Source: Epiperipatus broadwayi (Eukaryota > Onychophora > Udeonychophora > Euonychophora > Peripatidae). Taken from it: a stretch of 64,000 nt of DNA. The notes beneath the pieces were generated by a model. The model saw nothing but the letters and a program-made list of their open reading frames with translations, had not been told where the DNA came from and searched no databases. Each line of letters begins with the position of its first letter. The stretch's first letter is position 1. The stretch spans positions 12,695,421-12,759,420 of the forward strand of contig JAQFVV010012404.1 of the NCBI GenBank assembly GCA_028023455.1, in the 5' to 3' direction. A program made the translations under genes and the position numbers. This document shows positions 50,258 through 62,655 of the stretch, in pieces.

Positions 50258-52869
50258 TGTAATGGTAAGAAAAGTAGAGCTGCTTTAACCTAACCTAGAG
50301 ATGCAGATAGAAGGGGTTCGAACCTCACCTACTCCTCTAGATTGCTACTAAGCGACTTACTCCCCAAACCTCACTAGAATTTAATCTTAATGTATGCCCG
50401 GTGGTCAGGGAGAGAAGAGACCACGAAAAGGAATTTTTACATATATAATGATCAGATGTACATACATATGTCACAAAAGAAAAACAATACTAAGTGGTTT
50501 TATTTATAGTGAATGAAAGATAACAGAAACTTTTATTATTGACATTAAAATAATTCACACAATGCTTTATTAATAGTGTCGCAGGCTATTTTCACTGCAA
50601 CCGGATAGACATATATGAAAGATCCATTGATCGTAATGATAAGAACAGACAAAATTTTTACGTTATAATTTCTTCTTTAAAATATTCCAGCCAATGGAAG
50701 TGTTACGTAAAAGAAATCAAGAGAGAGAGACATGATTCATTAACTCTGTGGTTGGAGAACATAGAAATAAATAGGTGGTCAAACTCAACTAAACACTTTG
50801 GACAGGTTTAAATCACAGCCCTACTTATGATTTAAGAAGAATGATAAAGTGACCCCAGCAGGAATTTCCAGCCATAATTGAAACATTTCTATGAGATTTT
50901 GAGAAAGATTTCCTAATAAATATAAATATACAAGACCATGCACAAAGGCGATAGCATATAGTGGGCTGTGAGGCTCGAGACATAACAGTTACCAAGAGGT
51001 TAACACAAGACCGGATAGCTCTCCATCTCTAAACTAGGTTAGAGAGAAAAATGGAACCCGTTCGCTAAACGCGTGACCCGGATTCAGGATCGGAGTTTTT
51101 GTTGCTTATGTCCAGTTACGTACATTGAAAGGACTGAGATCGACATGAGATCCAGAACAATTTATTTGTTTTTCAGAAGGTCCGAATGTAGGTATGTTAA
51201 CCTAAGCAAACTTGGCAAAAGAAGCACTGTAATATATGCTGAGCGGCCCAGTAGATCACCCGAGGCACGATGCCATATAAATACGGTCAACGACCTTTAA
51301 ATTTAAAAAAGAAACCCTCTGCAAAATATAAATATATTAGGAAAGCTCAACTATCACTGAAAATCCGCAGAAAAATAGTAACTTTACCTTTTATAAAATT
51401 CAGATCACTAAAACAAGAGGGCGGATATTTTATTGATTTAGTTGAAGTTTAACCAACACACCCCAGAGTCAATGCTATTTAATAATTTTTAATACATATT
51501 GTCAAAATGTACTCTCTCTTATTACTAAAATATAAATGCGAACGTTTTATTTCACGCTCTTTAAAATATAACTTTAAATTTGTAACCCTTCATTGACTAA
51601 AATATACAGGCATTTGATAAGGATCTTTCTTTTATATATATAAAAAATCAAAATTAAAGTTTGGAAAGTTTTATAATAGAATATTTAGCAATTTAAATCT
51701 TGATTTTAAAATAGAGTTTTGCACTTTCTATGATTTGCTTCCTTTTCTTTCTAAATAAATATTTATATAAAATAAATAACTTAATTACGGGAGTATAATG
51801 GCGGAAAGTTAAACGAAGCATTTTTCAATTAAATTAATAAGAATTATCGCCACCATTATATGTAATAACCCTACCACCCATTAAAGTATTTAAAAAAAAA
51901 GAAAGCAATTAATGAAATATAATTTCACAAGACTCGAATACATAGATTAAAAAAAAACATATATATATAGAAAAGCATAAATATAGATTGAATTTGCAAA
52001 TTACAAAGATATTTTAATAATTTATGGGAACGTTACCGGTAACTAGATGGGTGGGTCAAAATGAGTTCATTTGATGTTTCCCCGCAGGTCTTCTCGGTTC
52101 TTCAAATTTGTTTTTCCATGTTTTTGAGGGCAGATTTTCACGGATACAGGGCAGATACTTTAGTTCTCTGGCTGGCTTACATGATTACGACTCCTGCATC
52201 AGGAACAGCTCAGGAGAGCGAAGGCAAAGAAGTTACCCCTGCATTTTTGCAGAGCAACACATTTCTGGATTCTTTTATTTATATGCTGAAAGAATAGAGT
52301 GCAGCTTGAAGTAAGTACAGCAAGCAAGAGTTCGCTATATTGTCCAATCTTTCAGCAAAATTTCTTCCAACAAAATTCTTAAGATTTCTCTCTGACCTTC
52401 AGCACAGGTTACCCGCAAGCATAAGACCAAGAACAAAAGAAAAGTTCTTTATTTATACCCTTTTTTCCATTATGTTTTTAATCTGCTAATTAGTAGCGAA
52501 TCATGCCCGTTGTTTCAAATTTTTCCTGTTATCTATTTTTTTTATCTAATTCAGAAAAATGTTTTACTAATTAAATTCCTTTTCTTAATGGATTCTATTT
52601 AATTAAGAAAATTTATCTTATCGAATTCTTCCAACATATATTTTAAAAATAGTTGCAAATATAATTTTAACTTTCTATATTTTATTTTATTAAATCTTTT
52701 CTCTTTAACACAATTCCTTCTTTAATTTAGGCAACTATTTGAGAAAACGATAAATTTAGTTTGAAAAAGAAACATACATTCACTGTGGTCGGACTTAGGG
52801 TCTTAGTTAGTCCACAGTGAATGGTGAAGCCAGCATATATATATTTATATATATATATGCACAGCTTCA
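50258..52869 (-). repeat. 5' LTR (2612 bp) of long-LTR element
   Basis: The second copy of the 2.6-kb repeat. It holds the same hairpin (52777-52788 with 52812-52823), the same 78-codon frame and the same TATA-like box as the left copy. The small frames at 51073-51300 and 51270-51452 are broken by single-base indels in the left copy, so they are not conserved genes. Confidence 0.9.
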
Positions 52870-52873
52870 ATAT

Positions 52874-54356
52874 CTAATTTTCTTATTTATATGTTTCTGT
52901 ATTTTTTTTAACGCACATCTATAGGAATAATGCATAATTATAATAGTTGTATAATTTAATCAGTTATATATACAATACTTTTTGTATAGAACATAATAAT
53001 ATATTCTGTTGTTATTAATTAGAAAATTTAAACTATCAGTTTTTATTACAGTGGATTATTTGCTGAACAGAATTAGATACTATCAATCACACAAAGATGT
53101 ATATGTGTCAAATTTTCTGTCTGAATTCAAATTTCATTAGATACTTCACATGGCACATTATAGGATTGAATTTGATGTATTGGATCCCTGATTATAAAAA
53201 TCAAAAATAAGTCTAGATCTTGTAAAATAATATTGTAATCAAAAACAATTTTTATTATTATACAGAAAAAAACTTTATTATAAAAATTTAAATTTGATGA
53301 GTCAAATTAAAAAAAAAAAAAAGTTCTATGTTCATTCTTTAAGTACATGTTTGACTCTTGTCACATCTTAAGTTGACTAATCCAGAGTAAGTTCATAATT
53401 ATATATTATAACTTTCATTTGAAATTGTTCATCTCTTATAAATCTAGCAGTTTTGTTGCTTATGAAAATTATTTCTATCTGTTAAATAGATTAAAAACAC
53501 AGATTGAAATCATTACATTTGATTGAATTAATGTTGAAAAATGTTCTTTTATTGAAGTCCAAACATTAAACAGTTCGGTGAAAGCAAAACTCACTCAGAA
53601 TTCTAATTAATCTAAACAATATTAACTTTAAGTTTTTTCTCTTGTTTATTATTATATTTTGAAAAAAAAAAGCAAAATATTGTATATCTTTATATACTGT
53701 ATTTTATTTAAAAATTGAAAAATAGCAAAAAATGTATGGCACATGTGAACTCATGTATCGAAAAATTAATACTCGGACTTAAAATATTGGTCTACCCTTG
53801 CTTAATCAATAAAACAATATTTTTTGAACAGCATCAATGTTAGTTTGCCAACAATTTATACTTTTCATTTTACATTTAAACTGTATCAGAAACTTTTAAT
53901 GAATGTTTATGTTTAGTGCTTCATAAAGATGCTTAAAATGGTGTATTTCAAAAAATTTATCCAGGTTAAAAGAAAGAATATAAGTAATTTATTGAATTTA
54001 CAATTCATTTGCTGTGGGAAGGAAGTGGAGGAAGATCAGATAACTTTTCATAATATTATGAATTGAAAAAAAAAAAGTCATTATGAATTTTTTAAAAAAG
54101 GCAAAATATTATTTTTCAAGTGTTGAAATTCACAAGTTGTCGACTTAATATACTTCTATTATATAACTATTTAAATCAGTTAGCCATATTTAATAATTTA
54201 ATCTAGCAATTATAATTTAACTTTTTCAAATTACTTTTTCAACAAAAGCAGTAGCAATATTTTTTTGAGTTTAGCAAATAGTTGCCATGACATAAACAAA
54301 GTAAGAGTTCTTTTTTCCTCAAAAATCAATATAATTTTATCTTTTCTATATAATTA
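52874..54356. other. NPEPL1 intron tract, no element seen
   Basis: AT-rich, no exon recognised. Confidence 0.5.
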
Positions 54357-55153
54357 TCATCATCATCATCATATTTAATCTTTATTGATCTAGTATAAAA
54401 TGAAAGTCTTCAAGTTTAATCCAGTTATTCTTATTCTTGTTTTTTGTTTTCCCATTAGTAAATCTCATTATTTCATCTAGTTATCTCTCATGTGGTTACT
54501 TTCTAATTCTTTTACAATTTCTTGGGATCCAATTAAAAACTTCAATTGTCCCATCTATTATCATTTTTTTTAGAAATATGTTTACCACAGTTCAATTACA
54601 GTCTCTTAATTCTTTCAATGATATCAATGATATCTGTTTGTTCTCGCACCCATATATTTCATTTACATTCTTTTTTCATGAGTCTGAAGTCTTATTGTTT
54701 TTCTATTAAGTGTCCAAGTCTAAGATCCATAAAACATATCTATTAAAAACCTTTTTTAAACACATACATATTTTTAATATTAATTATGTCTACCAAAAAT
54801 ATTCTATCCAAATTTAATTGTATGATTAGTTTCATCCATTATATTTTTACCTGTATTAATAATCTGACCAAGATATGTGTAGTTGTTAACTTTTTCTAAA
54901 TCATCATCATTAATCTTTATTTTCTTCTGAAAAAATTCATTAAACATTACTTAAAGTCTTTTCCTAAAGCATTATTTACAAAAACAACCACATCATCTGT
55001 TAAATCTAGATAAGTTAAACAATCTCCATTTACTTTTACTCCCTTAGCTTCCCATTTTAATCTATAAAATACTTTTTGTAAAACTATTGTAAAAAATTTT
55101 GGAGATATAAAATTATTCTGTCATGTACCTTTCTCAATATTAATCTTTTTAGT
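54357..55153 (-). mobile_element. 3' half of an RTE/CFDP2-like LINE split by an insertion
   Basis: On the minus strand the translation begins INIEKGT, then FISPKFFTIVLQKVFYRLKW (the GVRQGDPISPKLFT region), a catalytic box reading LTDDVVVF (FADD region, about 54995-55020), YTYLGQIINT (about 54865-54895), RHNDILK-like sequence and a C-terminal FNWIPRNCKRIRKPHER-like segment (about 54480-54540). It ends in a GAT-repeat tail (54357-54373). The upstream half is at 58945-60650. The copy has frame breaks and is inactive. Confidence 0.85.
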
Positions 55154-56176
55154 CAATCAATTAATAGTATTCTATCTCATGGACAGGCCCAGAGAGCAGT
55201 CACATCACAAATTCATCCATTTCTCCCATCTCATCTCTTAAATCATCCAGTATTTTCTGTCCTTTCTTCTTTTCAAAACATCTTTCATTAAACAATATCT
55301 TCTGCTTATTATAGGTCTAATCCATTTTCTCTTTCTATCTCTAATTTTCTCAGTCAGTCTTCTTTTTTTTTAGTCTTTTCAGAACTTCTTCATTTGTTAT
55401 TTTATTCATCTAACTGATTTTTTCCATCCTTCATCATGACCATTTCTCAAAGGCTTCCATCCATTTCTAATTTTATTATTCGGTGTACATGTTTCACAAC
55501 CATACAATAGTATACTCCGCACATATTAATTCTTTCTTCAAAGATCCACAAAATATTTTCTTTCTCTTAGTAAATACCTCCTCTACCAATGCTATTCTTC
55601 TTTTAATGTCATCTTCACTTCTTTCATTCTGACTCAACCATCTATCCAAATAACTAAATTTCTTTACCTGTTTAACTATATTATCATGGATTTCAACTTA
55701 GTTTTTTTTGCATTTCTTCATATCCATGAACACTTGGTCTTCTCAATATTAATCTTCATTCCATATTCGATACATTCTTCCTCCAATTTATTCAACATAT
55801 TCTGAGGATACTTTTCATTCTCAGCTATATGAGTCCTATCATCTACAAATTTTTTATATTTTATTATTCTATCTTCAACATTTACTCCTCCACAGTTTAA
55901 ATAATAAATTATTTAACATGTCTTCTAAATAAATATTAAGAAGAACAAGCGACATACTGCATTCTTGTCTAACTCCTCTTTCTATATTCACTTCATCAGT
56001 ACCATCACTCTCGAATCTAATTTTTATCCTTTGCCCAATATACATATTCCAAATCAATCTTCTCTCTTTGCAAATACTTCTTTATTTTTTAAGATGGTCA
56101 TAAGTTTATTCAAGATTACTCTGTCAAATGCTTTTTTCAAATCCACAAAACGTATATCAATTCCTTTTCCTATTTC

Positions 56177-56820
56177 AATATCTCTCTCTGTAAATAAGCA
56201 TTTATTTTTATATAGCGTCTGTATATTTCATATATCAGCCTTTCAAGCTAATTGTGCAAATGCTTTGCGAGTGTTAATAATAAATGAATACTTTCTCACC
56301 AATACAAGATATAGTATTTATGCAAGAATAAAAGGAATCTCTTATTCCTACAACTTAAATGCTTATATATGAGCAAATCTGAAGTACTGGCAAGTAAAGC
56401 GTGAGGATGGAACTGTCACTTTAAATTACTATATACGATGTCTGAATGAATGACGTGGATGAAATTGTCTAGAATTTACTAAACGTCATTCCAACTGAAA
56501 CTTAATCATATGTAAATAAGCATTTATTTTTATATAGCGTCTGTATACAATTGTATTACATTCAAATATCAGCCTTTCAAGCTAATTGTACAAACACTTT
56601 GCGAGTGTTAATAATAAATTAATATTTTCTCACCAATACAAGATATAGTATTTATGCAGGAATAAAAGGAATCTCTTATTCCTACAAATCAAATGCTTAT
56701 ATATGAGCAAATCTGAAATACTGGTAAGTAAAGCATGAGAAAGTATTCATTTATTATTAACACAAAGCGTTTGCACAATTAGCTTGAAAGGCTGATATTT
56801 GAATGTAATATCTCTCTCTG
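56177..56820. mobile_element. 616-bp palindromic element with 14-bp target duplication
   Basis: Insert 56191-56806 sits between two copies of AATATCTCTCTCTG (56177-56190 and 56807-56820). Removing it and one copy restores the LINE frame (TIAERDI joined to EIGKGID). It contains two direct copies of a ~200-bp unit (from 56191 and about 56515, both starting TAAATAAGCATTTATTTTTA). A third, inverted copy of the inner part forms the right end, so 56225-56295 and about 56735-56800 are inverted repeats. No ORF. Superfamily unknown; the 14-bp duplication suggests target-primed insertion or an unusual transposase. Confidence 0.85.
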
Positions 56821-57605
56821 CAATTGTTCTAACAACACCAATAGCATCTCTTATACTTTTCCTTCTCTGAAAACCAAACTGTTCTTCTCCAATATAATAT
56901 TCTAATTTCCAATAAATTCTCGAGTTAAAGTTCTCAGTAAAACTTTAGAAGCATGAGGTAACAAAGTTATTATCCTATATCTTCGCATTTAACAGCTTTT
57001 TTTTTTTTTTTTTAGTAATTGGAAACTCCTCTATTATATTTCAAATTGCAAAATCCAACTATTTCTTTCATACTAAATTCTTCCATTTCCTTCAAAAATT
57101 TTATAGGTATTGTATCAAACCAACAGATTTATCATGCTTTATTTGTGCAGTTGATTTTATTACTTCATCTGTCAGTATGTCCATATCTTTATCATCTACT
57201 TTAAGTTCATAATTAATTGAATTATTTTCTTTTCTAAATAGATATTGAAGATATTCATTCCATTTTTTCATAATATCATTGCTATTATTTAATATCTTTC
57301 CATTCTTATCTGCTATTTTACATGCTAACAATTTCTTTTTTTTCTAAATGACATTTCTAATTCTATCAAATGCCAGATCACATCTTTTCATCTGTTGAAG
57401 CATTTCTATCTCTATACAATCTTGTTTTAACCATTTTTCTTTTGCTAAATTTGTTTCTATTCTTAGCTCATTATTAATTTTTCTATATACACCATGCTCT
57501 TCTTCAGTATTAATATTCTTCCATATTTTCCAACATATCTTCGATTATCCAAGGTTGATTAGTTTTCTTTAACTGAATAATGACTATTTCATTTTTTTGC
57601 TGCTT

Positions 57606-58061
57606 TTAACACTTATCAGAACTATTAATATATTCCTCATCTTTATCAATTCTTTTTATTATATTTTCATATATTAAACCAAATTTTCTTTTCTCCATTT
57701 CTCTCAATTTATCTAAGTCCCATATTATAAATCTTTTCCCTCTTTTTATTCTTTTTAAAGTTAACTTTAATTTAGTCATATACAAATTATGATCAGGATT
57801 TATGATAAGACCAGGCAAAGCATGTGAATCCTTAATAGCATTTTTGTATCTATCCTGAATCAATATGCAATCAATTTGATAAGATTCTCTATTACCTGGA
57901 GCCTTCCATGCATACAATCTTTTTATATGATTTTTAAAGCAAGTATTTGCAATCACAAACCCATTTTCCTTACAAAATTGTACAATCTGGCTACTATCTT
58001 TTTCATTTCTTTTTCTAATATCATAATTATCAACAATTTTTCCATTCTTACCTTCTCTCAC
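57606..58061 (-). pseudogene. LINE endonuclease domain fragment
   Basis: The longest open piece of the inserted LINE: 151 codons of the C-terminal half of an AP-like endonuclease. VQFCKENGFVIANTCF, RLYAWKAPGN and SYQIDCILI, then a NPDHNL motif, are in the family order. The conserved SDH motif reads NPDHN here, with the catalytic His kept. The EN-RT linker follows, after which the frame is lost. Confidence 0.85.
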
Positions 58062-58944
58062 AACATTCTAATCACTCAATAGCAATATGCATCCATTTTT
58101 TCTCTTATGTTACATAACTTTCTTTATGTTTTCAATTTCATCATGACTGTTTCTTTCCATTGGCAATTCCAACTCCATTAACTTTATCTATTACTACCAG
58201 AATAAAATAATTTAACATCTCCACTACTTACTTTCCAACATCCCTTCCACCTCACTTTGCTTAATTCTATAACATCGATATTATTTATACTTACTTCTCT
58301 TTTCAAATTTTCCAATTTCCCCAACTTTTCTCATTGATCTAACATTCCACGTAGCAACTCTCAATATGTCTTCTTTCAATGAATGAACTTAATGACGATT
58401 TTGCAGGCTTATGACCCGAGTAACCTCATATCTACTCCTGTTGAGCGAGACACCAAAACTATACTTAGCTAAGATCTCATCACCAAATTCAATAACTCTT
58501 GTAGGCAAAGTGATTTCCAGTTTCCTTTTTTGTCCAGCAATAATCTTCATAATAGGCTTAAGGTGCTAGCCGAATCTCATAAAATGAACATACGTCTACC
58601 ACTTTCTCCCCACCATTGTCACCTATAGTGATCTTCTACTGACTTGGAAGAATGCTGTTGCTGATCCAGCACTCAGCAGGATGTTGATTTATTTAATGGC
58701 AGTCAATACTCAGCATTATAAATTCATCATCATAGGAATTGTGGCATTTTATAGAAATAAACACTCCACTGTCTCCTTCACTATTTCCTGATAGTGAATG
58801 TTGTTTAATTGTCAGTGACTTCTTATTAACATTACTTTGCTTATTCACAACAAACCTGCATCTCGGAAAGTCACTCCTCTATTCACAATCTGGGGAAGCT
58901 CTGGATGGCATGTGATCTATGCCCTGAAATGAAATCCAACCCAG

Positions 58945-60650
58945 AATCTTCTTAGTATCATTATGTAATCTAATTATTGCTATTACATTTTGAAAATAGT
59001 TTTCAGAATGTGAAATATTCTGGATCTTTATCTTGATGATCTAACACTTTAATTATTGGAGAAATGCTTATAAAATCAAATGCATTTTCCTTAATCTACA
59101 AATCTAAAGCATAATGGCAATTCTAATTCATTGGATCTCTCAATACTTGGATATGTTCCACTTTGCTAAATACACTTTTAAATCCAGCTTGTTTTTTTTG
59201 TTTGATTAGAACCCAAAGTTCCTTGTAGATGAGTTATAATTATTTTAATAAAAGTTTTGTATACAACTGATAGAAAACAGATGTTTGTAATTTCTAATAT
59301 TTTTTTTATTGCCATTCTTAAATATTAGTTATTATTATTGCATTCTTCCAATCATCTGCTACATCTTTATCATTTTGATATTTAGTATATAACTTGCAAT
59401 AATTTTTCTATTTCATCTGCTTTTTTAAAAATATTAATAATAATTTCATTATTTCCTGGAGTTTTTCCATCATAGATTTAATTGTATATCTCACTTCATT
59501 TAAAATGCTGGACAATACAGAAAATGTAATAACTTTAGAAAATATCTTATTTTCTTGTTCTAAGATTACTATGTAATTCTTTATAGAACTCTTCCACACA
59601 TTTTGTTTGTCATCTTTGTTTTTAGTAATAGTTCCATCTTTTTTTCTTATTGCAGAAATAACCTTTCTTCCAATATCAAGATATTATTTTAAACTTATGA
59701 GACTTTTTTTTTTTTTAATAATTTTCCTTGCCAATTCAGAATTATATTTTCTTATATTGTTATTAACTCTTTTTCTTATCATTTTACAAAACTCTAATAT
59801 ATTCATTTCTTTTTATAATGGATTACTTTTATATATTTTCATATTTCTTTTTTTATTTGTATGTTATTTTGTTTAAGTAGAAAATTTACTGGTAAATTGC
59901 TGCTTTTTTGTACCAGCTATCTTTTTTGCAATTCTTAATAGTGTATCTATCATCTTATTGATTTCATTCAAATCCAAATCATCTTCAAAGTTTGTTAATG
60001 CTTTAAAATGATTTGTAATTTCTCATTTAAATTCATTGGAATGTTTTTGATGATCAGAAATGACTTTTTAAATAGTTTTCATCTCTCTAGTTTTGTATTA
60101 AAACATGTTAAATCTGTTAAAATATAGAATTTTTTTTTTTAAATCTTGATGTACATAATCCAATGCTGCTGTATCTTCATTTGAATGAAACACCTATCTC
60201 CATTTTCATTTAACAGTTTTCTCAAAAAAAAAAAAAAATGCCAACTCCACAAGTCTGTGTTCTTCCTTATTTCTATCACTACAGCTGCATTTACTCATAA
60301 CACTTTTGTCTTTCAATCATTTATGAATTCAAGCATTAAAATCTCTTATGACAGTTTTAGGATGTTATTTGGTATGATAAAAAACGTTTTGTACATCCAT
60401 ATAAAAATCTTCTATTTCTTCATCATAATGACATCTTGTTGGGACATAAGTCTGAATAATATGCATTTGCTGTTTTCTATTATGTTGAATAACTACTCTC
60501 AGCACTCTCTGACATATCATCACTATTGTTTTTTTCATTTTATTTATAATGAATCCCACTTCACTTATGTTTTCAATATTTGTGTCCACTTTTTGAATCC
60601 ATTGTCTCTTTATTTTTTCTTCTAATTTCTTTCAAAGCCCAACAATGTTC
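58945..60650 (-). mobile_element. 5' half of the RTE/CFDP2-like LINE split by an insertion
   Basis: Minus-strand order: endonuclease ISEVGFIINKMKKTI and RVLRVVIQHNRKQQMHIIQ with a YVPT...DEEIEDFY motif (60365-60589); the linker; RT entry SSILNEVRYTIKSM (about 59465-59515); a worn palm reading FRFVD near 59095; and AIIRLHNDTKKI at about 58948-58983. There it stops exactly where the 3' half at 55153 continues with INIEKG. The C-terminus therefore lies 3.8 kb away across the inserted LINE. Confidence 0.85.
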
Positions 60651-60861
60651 CATTTAATATTAGACAGTTCTTCCACTTTATGAAATCTTCTTTCACTTGA
60701 AAGTGATTTTCAGTTGTAATTAGCTAAATAAAAAGTAGTTATTAAATGGCAACCTGGGTACACAATCAAAGGATTCTTAGCACCCTCTGCTTTCAGTTGC
60801 CAACCATTGACTTTAGCTAGTGACTTTAAAGCCTCCTGAGAATAAAAGCTAAAATGTGTAG
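60651..60861. other. Spacer between LINE and LTR element
   Basis: No gene. It may include the worn 5' end of the LINE. Confidence 0.4.
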
Positions 60862-61161
60862 TGTTATAAAAATAGATGTGCGGATATGTAAGTTTATATG
60901 ATTGTTAATGTAAATAAAGATTTATTACAGAAAATAGTTACTGCACAACACTTAGATAATTCTGTTATTCACTCTAGAAAAATTTACAAAAAATTAACAT
61001 GGACTGAATTTAAAATATTTTATGCAAGTTAATTATATATATATAACTCACACTAAAAAGCAGCAGCAGATGGAGTACAGTGTAATGTGCAAAAGCTCTG
61101 TTTAATTAGATGCAGATTTATAATTATTTCATGTAATGCATGTGAGAAGTAATAACCACTG
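60862..61161 (+). repeat. 5' LTR of decayed element (at least 300 bp)
   Basis: Matches 63701-64000 with moderate divergence. Shared blocks include CTAAAAAGCAGCAGCAGA and CAAAAGCTCTGTTTAA. The true right end is beyond 61161 but cannot be set because the partner LTR is truncated by the window. Confidence 0.8.
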
Positions 61162-61518
61162 CTAAAGGTGCAATTTGTTAGAAACTGTCTCTCTAAAAAT
61201 GAATATAATAAACTCACATTTATTTTATTTGTGTTGCTAGTTTGTATAGACCCCAGATTGGCTACAGTTGTCAGAAGAACTTGTACAAACAATAGCTGAT
61301 TGACTGCATTTGAGATCTGAAGTTTACAGTAGATCAGCAGTTGATAGTTGTTAAGAGTTGTTAGAAGACCCTGTGTAAACGACAGAGGAAACAGTAACAA
61401 ACAGTAATTATAAAAAGAACCTGTAAATTAATATTATTTTGCTGTAAGTCACTAGCATTGTCAAATGTGTAATTAAAAGAATTGCAACACTTATGCATGA
61501 ATTAAACAAACCCAAATA

Positions 61519-62275
61519 ATGGCATTTCAAAATAATGTTAAGGGATTTGATATTAATGATGCAGCAAATTGGTATTCATATGTGGAGCACATATACAAAT
61601 ATATGCTCATTAATAAGATAGAGGATGATAAATTAAGGCAATGCTTATGTGGCTAGTGGGCATAGTTAAAAGACTTTGCAAACCAAAGCCTCCAGAAGGA
61701 AAAGCATATTTCAAAGAAAACTTAAATACATATTTAGAAGCAGGTCATCTAAATGGGTGTAATATATAGAAGACAAATACTAAATAAGAAGTATCAGCAT
61801 TATGATATAGCACTGCAGGAATTAGCAAAATGCTTTGAATTTAGTGTTGAATTGAATTACATGCACCTTGCCAATGACTATGGGGGATAATTGATAATAA
61901 ACTTCTTGGTGAAATAGCCTTGACATATAAACAGGCATTGGATAAACATCTAACAAGAATTAGTTATGAAAAATGCTACACAATTCCAAAATTAGAGAAA
62001 TATAGCAACGCATAAGAAGATAGTGAATAAAAGCAATATTTAGACCACGAGTTGTCGAAGTTTCATGAAGACTTATATGCTTCTGTTGCAGTGAGAAGAG
62101 CCATTTAAAGAATGTCTGTAAATTCAAAAGTGAGAAATGTCTTGTATATGGAAAAACCTGTCATTTACAGCATGTTGTTGCACAAGAGAAAGAAAAGGCG
62201 AATTACAAATCATTGAAAGGAGGAGTTAAGAGTAAAACTGAAGTAAAAGCAATAAACACTGAGATAACAACTATA
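61519..62275 (+). pseudogene. gag: gag remnant with zinc knuckle
   Basis: The frame opens with MAFQNNVKGFDINDAANWYS, a Gypsy-type Gag start, and is broken by a stop after about 45 codons. Later pieces in other frames follow the Gag order and end in a CCHC zinc knuckle, C-x2-C-x4-H-x4-C, at 62078-62119 (C, C, H and C all kept). Confidence 0.75.
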
Positions 62276-62276
62276 T

Positions 62277-62465
62277 TTGTTTAAATTTTTGAATTCTTGG
62301 CAAAAAACCAATATGGAAATTGACAGTGACATGGGAGTTTTCCTAATTTCAGCAAAAGACTGGACAAAATTAGTAAAAAAGGCAAGAAAGAACATTACTG
62401 TAGAAAAAGCGGAGGTTATAGCCACAAATGTAAATAGGAATGAGATTGATATATGCAGTAAGTAA
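62277..62465 (+). pseudogene. Retropepsin protease remnant
   Basis: MEIDSDMGVFLISAKDW matches the active-site region of Gypsy proteases, where the motif is D-S/T-G-A/S. Here the key Gly is replaced (DSDMG), so the protease is inactive. The frame ends before the second conserved region. Confidence 0.7.
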
Positions 62466-62655
62466 TGGTACCAGTCAAGCGGAAGACTAAAAATAAAATT
62501 ACTGCCATTATATATAGTGAAATGAGACCTTACTCTCATTCCAGATAGTAATTAATTCTGGCTGTTAGGAATTTGAATAAAGAGCAAGAATACAGATGAT
62601 TTACAATAGTGATTGTTAATTGTAGGGAGGAATCTGAGCCTGCTGCAGCAAGAAC

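Larger units (their letters stand above)
44590..52873 (-). mobile_element. Long-LTR (2.6 kb) gag-pro retrotransposon
   Basis: Two 2.6-kb direct repeats, each starting TG and ending CA, flank a 3.06-kb interior. The whole is bounded by a 4-bp duplication ATAT (44590-44593 and 52870-52873). Read on the minus strand there is a primer-binding site 20 bases inside the 5' LTR, then an intact gag-protease ORF. No reverse transcriptase or integrase is present, so the element must rely on another element's enzymes, or it is a deletion derivative. The LTRs look about 1% diverged by eye, implying a fairly recent insertion. It lies antisense to NPEPL1 in the intron after exon 3. Confidence 0.88.
55154..58944 (-). 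mobile_element. RTE-like LINE, near full length, inserted in another LINE
   Basis: Bounded by a 12-bp target duplication, AATCTTTTTAGT at 55142-55153 and AATCTTCTTAGT at 58945-58956 (one difference). Without the 616-bp insertion inside it the element is about 3.2 kb, the usual size of a full-length RTE. Minus-strand order: ~580 bp leader; endonuclease start LRVATWNVRSMRKVG (about 58320-58365); endonuclease body at 57606-58061 ending in YQID and DHNL motifs; RT from about 57330; QFGFQRRKSIRDAI near 56860; the palm motif VDLKKAFDR near 56100-56130; GVRQEC near 55970; a catalytic box reading FVDDRTHIAENE where FADD is expected (about 55825-55860); and a tail ending in ATTAATTGATTG. Frameshifts and stops make it inactive. 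Confidence 0.9.

Noticed and set aside
51073-51452. 75- and 60-codon ORFs in the 5' LTR of the long-LTR element
   Set aside because: Both frames are broken by single-base indels in the sister LTR, so they are not conserved.
55965-56372. 135-codon plus-strand ORF
   Set aside because: Antisense of the LINE reverse transcriptase and runs into the 616-bp insert.
60185-60625. 146-codon plus-strand ORF
   Set aside because: Antisense of the LINE endonuclease, which has recognisable motifs on the minus strand.
61053-61400. 115-codon minus-strand ORF in and after the 5' LTR
   Set aside because: Lies across LTR and leader sequence; no domain.
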